Position numbers and translations under genes: made by a program. This document shows positions 6,324 to 7,762 of a stretch of DNA of 7,762 nt, piece after piece; the first letter of the stretch is position 1, and each line of letters begins with the position of its first letter. Origin of the DNA: Candidatus Dojkabacteria bacterium CG_4_10_14_0_2_um_filter_Dojkabacteria_WS6_41_15 (GTDB lineage Bacteria; Patescibacteriota; Dojkabacteria; GCA-002793355). A model generated the notes under the pieces. The model made no database searches. It was given only the letters and a program-made list of their open reading frames with translations, and had not been told where the DNA came from. The stretch is from assembly GCA_002793355.1 (NCBI GenBank), contig PFQB01000027.1:1-7762 (forward strand). Reading direction: 5' to 3'.

Positions 6324-6352
6324 TTAACAACATATTGCCCTTGTGCTATAAC
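6324..6352 (+). promoter_or_regulatory. sigma70-type promoter for the 191-aa gene
   Basis: TTAACA (-35, 6324-6329, 5 of 6) is followed after exactly 17 nt by TATAAC (-10, 6347-6352, 5 of 6), which is preceded by an extended TG at 6344-6345. This is the best promoter in the window. The start site should lie near 6359, giving a leader of about 30 nt before the ATG at 6389. An AAGGAG at 6353-6358 is too far from the ATG (30 nt) to act as its ribosome site and probably lies at or before the transcript start. Confidence 0.65.
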
Positions 6353-6388
6353 AAGGAGCAGTAATAATATTTAGCGAATTGTACGACA

Positions 6389-6964
6389 ATGAAACAAACC
6401 ACCTCAAAAAGTAAAAATGTTGAAAAGAAACTGATTAGTACGCCTTCCGGAGTTAATTATTGGATGATAACTACAATAGTATTGGGGTTAGTACTTATCG
6501 TTTTGGTAAATCCAATTATTGGACAACGAATGGCAGCATCCCTACCCGAGTCTCTTCCAACGACAGAAACAATAATATCTACTCCAACTGTGGTTGTTGC
6601 GGCACCCTCACCAAGTACCCTCGTCACTAAAGTTAAAAACTTTTTTTCTCCAGTAGCAACTGTAAAAGAGGCGCAACTAACCTGGCTTATTTTTTCTGGT
6701 AACGACGACATACAGCCGGAACAAATTATAATTTCTGGTTACGGTTACTCGGCCACAAAGGTGGATTACGTGGAGCAACTACGGAGCTATTTAGAAGAGC
6801 AGGGATTTGTTGAGGATGGCAGGAATTCAGCTATGGGAACCTTTCAAGGTGCCGATGGTTATAGGTATGGCAATACAGTTTGTTCAATTTTTGTTAAGGT
6901 TTCTAACACTTCCGACCTTGATGGTCCAAACGATATTACTTTGATTTGTGGCTCGCTCGAGTAG
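6389..6964 (+). CDS. hypothetical membrane-anchored protein, 191 aa
   Basis: A Lys/Ser/Thr-rich cytoplasmic start (1-22) is followed by one membrane helix (about 24-44), a Thr/Ser/Pro/Val linker (50-80) and an outer domain of about 100 residues (92-191). That domain contains a predicted helix (126-139, KVDYVEQLRSYLEEQGF context), a Gly/Tyr-rich turn (154-162) and two cysteines, Cys165 and Cys187, in strand-like segments (NTVCSIFVKV and ITLICGSLE). They could form a disulfide that closes the domain. No family is recognised. The topology matches the two preceding genes (anchor, linker, Cys-containing outer domain), but this gene has its own promoter. No Shine-Dalgarno is seen at a normal distance from the ATG. 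The start is fixed by the position of the anchor. Confidence 0.78.
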   Translation: MKQTTSKSKNVEKKLISTPSGVNYWMITTIVLGLVLIVLVNPIIGQRMAASLPESLPTTETIISTPTVVVAAPSPSTLVTKVKNFFSPVATVKEAQLTWLIFSGNDDIQPEQIIISGYGYSATKVDYVEQLRSYLEEQGFVEDGRNSAMGTFQGADGYRYGNTVCSIFVKVSNTSDLDGPNDITLICGSLE

Positions 6965-6975
6965 CTTCCTTTCTG

Positions 6976-6981
6976 TATACT
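6976..6981 (+). promoter_or_regulatory. possible -10 element before the frameshifted gene
   Basis: TATACT is a 5 of 6 match to the -10 consensus, 12 nt after the stop of the 191-aa gene and 54 nt before the ATG at 7036. The expected -35 region overlaps the end of the 191-aa gene and does not match well. No terminator is seen between the genes; the small GTGG/CCAC stem near 7007-7019 has no T-tract. Confidence 0.25.
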
Positions 6982-7035
6982 TGTGGGGTTTTACGAACTA
7001 TTCCGTTGTGGGATAACCACGTAAAAAGATTTAAC

Positions 7036-7447
7036 ATGTTGGAATTTCTTTTGAAGGGTTCGAATCAGAAAAAATTGTAAAAGAATTGGTGCAATTGTTG
7101 CCAGCAGAACGATTGGCGTTGCTGGCTCAGGCGGTAAGACGGCACAACCATTTACCAATCGTGTTTTTCATCAAAAGTAACTACACACCATTAACGCAAA
7201 TTCTTGTTGAGGCAGATAATATAGAGGCGGTAAGCGAAATTCGCTTTAAGAGAATGTTTAAGGAAAACGCGGACTCTATGTTATTAACGATTATAGTCAA
7301 GATTCACTGCTGGAGTACCTGTTTTTGGTATACCAAGTTGCCTATGTCGGATTACGCAAAGCGGTTATTCTCGGATATACTCTCCAAGAGGCAGAAGCCC
7401 ACGAAAAGCTCGATACCGGGGCCACTTTTGTCTTCATCTCATCTTAA
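7036..7447 (+). pseudogene. frameshifted gene for an unrecognised cytosolic protein of about 136 aa
   Basis: Coding-like sequence runs through more than one frame. From about 7038 to 7264 one frame reads FEGFESEKIVKELVQLLPAE and onward through AVRRHNHLPIVFFIKSNYTP to IRFKRMFKE. From 7265 to the TAA at 7445-7447 another frame reads KRGLYVINDYSQDSLLEYLF and on to AEAHEKLDTGATFVFISS. One missing base in the A-run at 7264-7267 would join them. The start is also doubtful: ATG 7036 is in a third frame that reaches a stop at 7078-7080, so a second lost base in the T-rich 7045-7052 stretch is likely, unless TTG 7086 is used. No signal or membrane helix is convincing, and the family is not recognised. 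Read literally, the frame open from 7086 to 7589 has a junk-like second half and is not the true product. It may be a real pseudogene or the result of sequence errors. Confidence 0.6.
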
Positions 7448-7458
7448 TGCGTCTTCCG

Positions 7459-7464
7459 TATACT
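7459..7464 (+). promoter_or_regulatory. possible -10 element of the last gene
   Basis: TATACT (5 of 6) ends 6 nt before the ATG at 7471, the same spacing as at 5266-5271 before 5278. A start site at the ATG would give a leaderless mRNA. No Shine-Dalgarno and no clear -35 are present. Confidence 0.35.
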
Positions 7465-7470
7465 ATTACT

Positions 7471-7762
7471 ATGATCAAAACACTGTTTTCAAACCTTCCA
7501 GTGATTTTGGTCGCTGGAATTACCACTCTATCGAGTGGAGCTGCAGTTTCGAAACTTGCAGCAACGTATTGGCCTGCCTTAGCAAATAGCCAATCCGTAG
7601 TTGGGCAGATCAAGAGGATCAGCATGAAGATGAACATGCCGAGGAACACGAGAACGAGCAAGAAAATGATCACGATAACAGCGATGATTAAAACGCTCAA
7701 AACACTGGTAGTGACCATAACCCGACCGGTAGTCGCGAAAACCACGATAAGCGTGGACGCAA
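7471..7762 (+). pseudogene. exported acidic/His-rich protein, frameshifted and cut by the window end
   Basis: The N-terminus from ATG 7471 (MIKTLFSNLPVILVAGITTL) is a signal-like segment. It continues to an AxA site (Ala36-Leu37-Ala38) before NSQSVVGQ, which suits secretion. Past about 7607 this frame turns into Lys/Met/Thr/Arg sequence unlike a normal protein. The neighbouring frame from 7608 reads DQEDQHEDEHAEEHENEQEN and on to DHDNSDD, a charged Asp/Glu/His/Asn-rich tail. One lost base near 7603-7608 would join them. That tail meets TAA at 7689-7691, yet the same frame continues with similar polar sequence (NTGSDHNPTGSRENHDKRGR) to the edge, so the stop may be a nonsense change or error. 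Asp/His-rich exported tails can bind divalent metals; that role is a guess. The true end lies outside the window. Confidence 0.5.

Noticed and set aside
7004..7022. GTGG/CCAC stem near 7007-7019 as a terminator
   Set aside because: The stem is only four pairs and is followed by A-rich sequence, not T-rich. On the other strand the T-run lies before the stem, so neither direction fits.
7257..7271. Programmed -1 ribosomal frameshift at GGAAAAC
   Set aside because: The heptamer does not allow both tRNAs to re-pair after slippage, no downstream hairpin is evident, and neighbouring genes show other frame breaks that point to errors or decay.
7265..7589. Second half of the + strand frame open from 7086, with many Cys, Trp, Tyr and Ser residues
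   Set aside because: Composition changes abruptly at 7265, and two other frames in the same stretch read as normal protein with proper ends, so this part is out-of-frame translation.
7434..7745. Minus-strand open frame of 103 codons that looks like a very hydrophobic membrane protein
   Set aside because: Its Ile/Leu/Phe/Val run is the reverse complement of the GAT/GAA/CAC/AAC-rich acidic tail on the + strand. The forward signal-like start and polar tail are the more coherent reading.

Overview
The window suggests a small-genome bacterium of the Candidate Phyla Radiation (Patescibacteria, perhaps Microgenomates-like). This is an inference from style: short, densely packed + strand genes, almost no Shine-Dalgarno sites, several single-pass anchored proteins with Thr/Pro-rich stalks, and many proteins without a recognisable family. 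TGA is used as a stop (end of the first ABC gene), so the UGA=Gly code of Gracilibacteria/SR1 does not apply. No rRNA, tRNA, CRISPR array, transposase or minus-strand gene is convincing.

Layout. (1) 1-83: a possible tail of an upstream gene, then three back-to-back hairpins; the last is a perfect 10-bp dyad centred on the start codon of the next gene. (2) 72-875: a membrane-anchored SPFH/prohibitin-family protein. (3) 913-1332: an unrecognised soluble 139-aa protein. (4) 1403-5241: a two-gene operon with an ATGA overlap, encoding the two halves of a heterodimeric ABC exporter of the TM287/288-BmrCD-LmrCD type. Subunit 1 has the degenerate Walker B and switch residues and subunit 2 the degenerate signature, so one ATP site is predicted dead and the other competent. 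(5) 5278-6964: three consecutive small proteins, each with an N-terminal membrane anchor and cysteines in the predicted outer part: a 250-aa protein with a Thr/Pro stalk and a tandemly duplicated domain, a 73-aa four-cysteine mini-protein, and a 191-aa protein. (6) 6965-7762: two further genes that are readable only across frameshifts. The first is a cytosolic-looking protein of about 136 aa. The second is an exported Asp/Glu/His/Asn-rich protein that runs off the end of the window and also carries an in-frame stop. Everything before 6964 is frame-clean, so this is either local gene decay or poor sequence at a contig end.

How the genes fit together. The common theme is the cell envelope: an SPFH membrane scaffold, an ABC exporter and a run of anchored or secreted surface proteins. 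No direct functional link between exporter and surface proteins can be shown from sequence. On expression, first genes of transcription units mostly carry a -10-like hexamer 6-10 nt before the ATG and no Shine-Dalgarno (possible leaderless mRNAs). The internal ABC gene has a full AGGAGG, and the 191-aa gene has the one good -35/-10 promoter.
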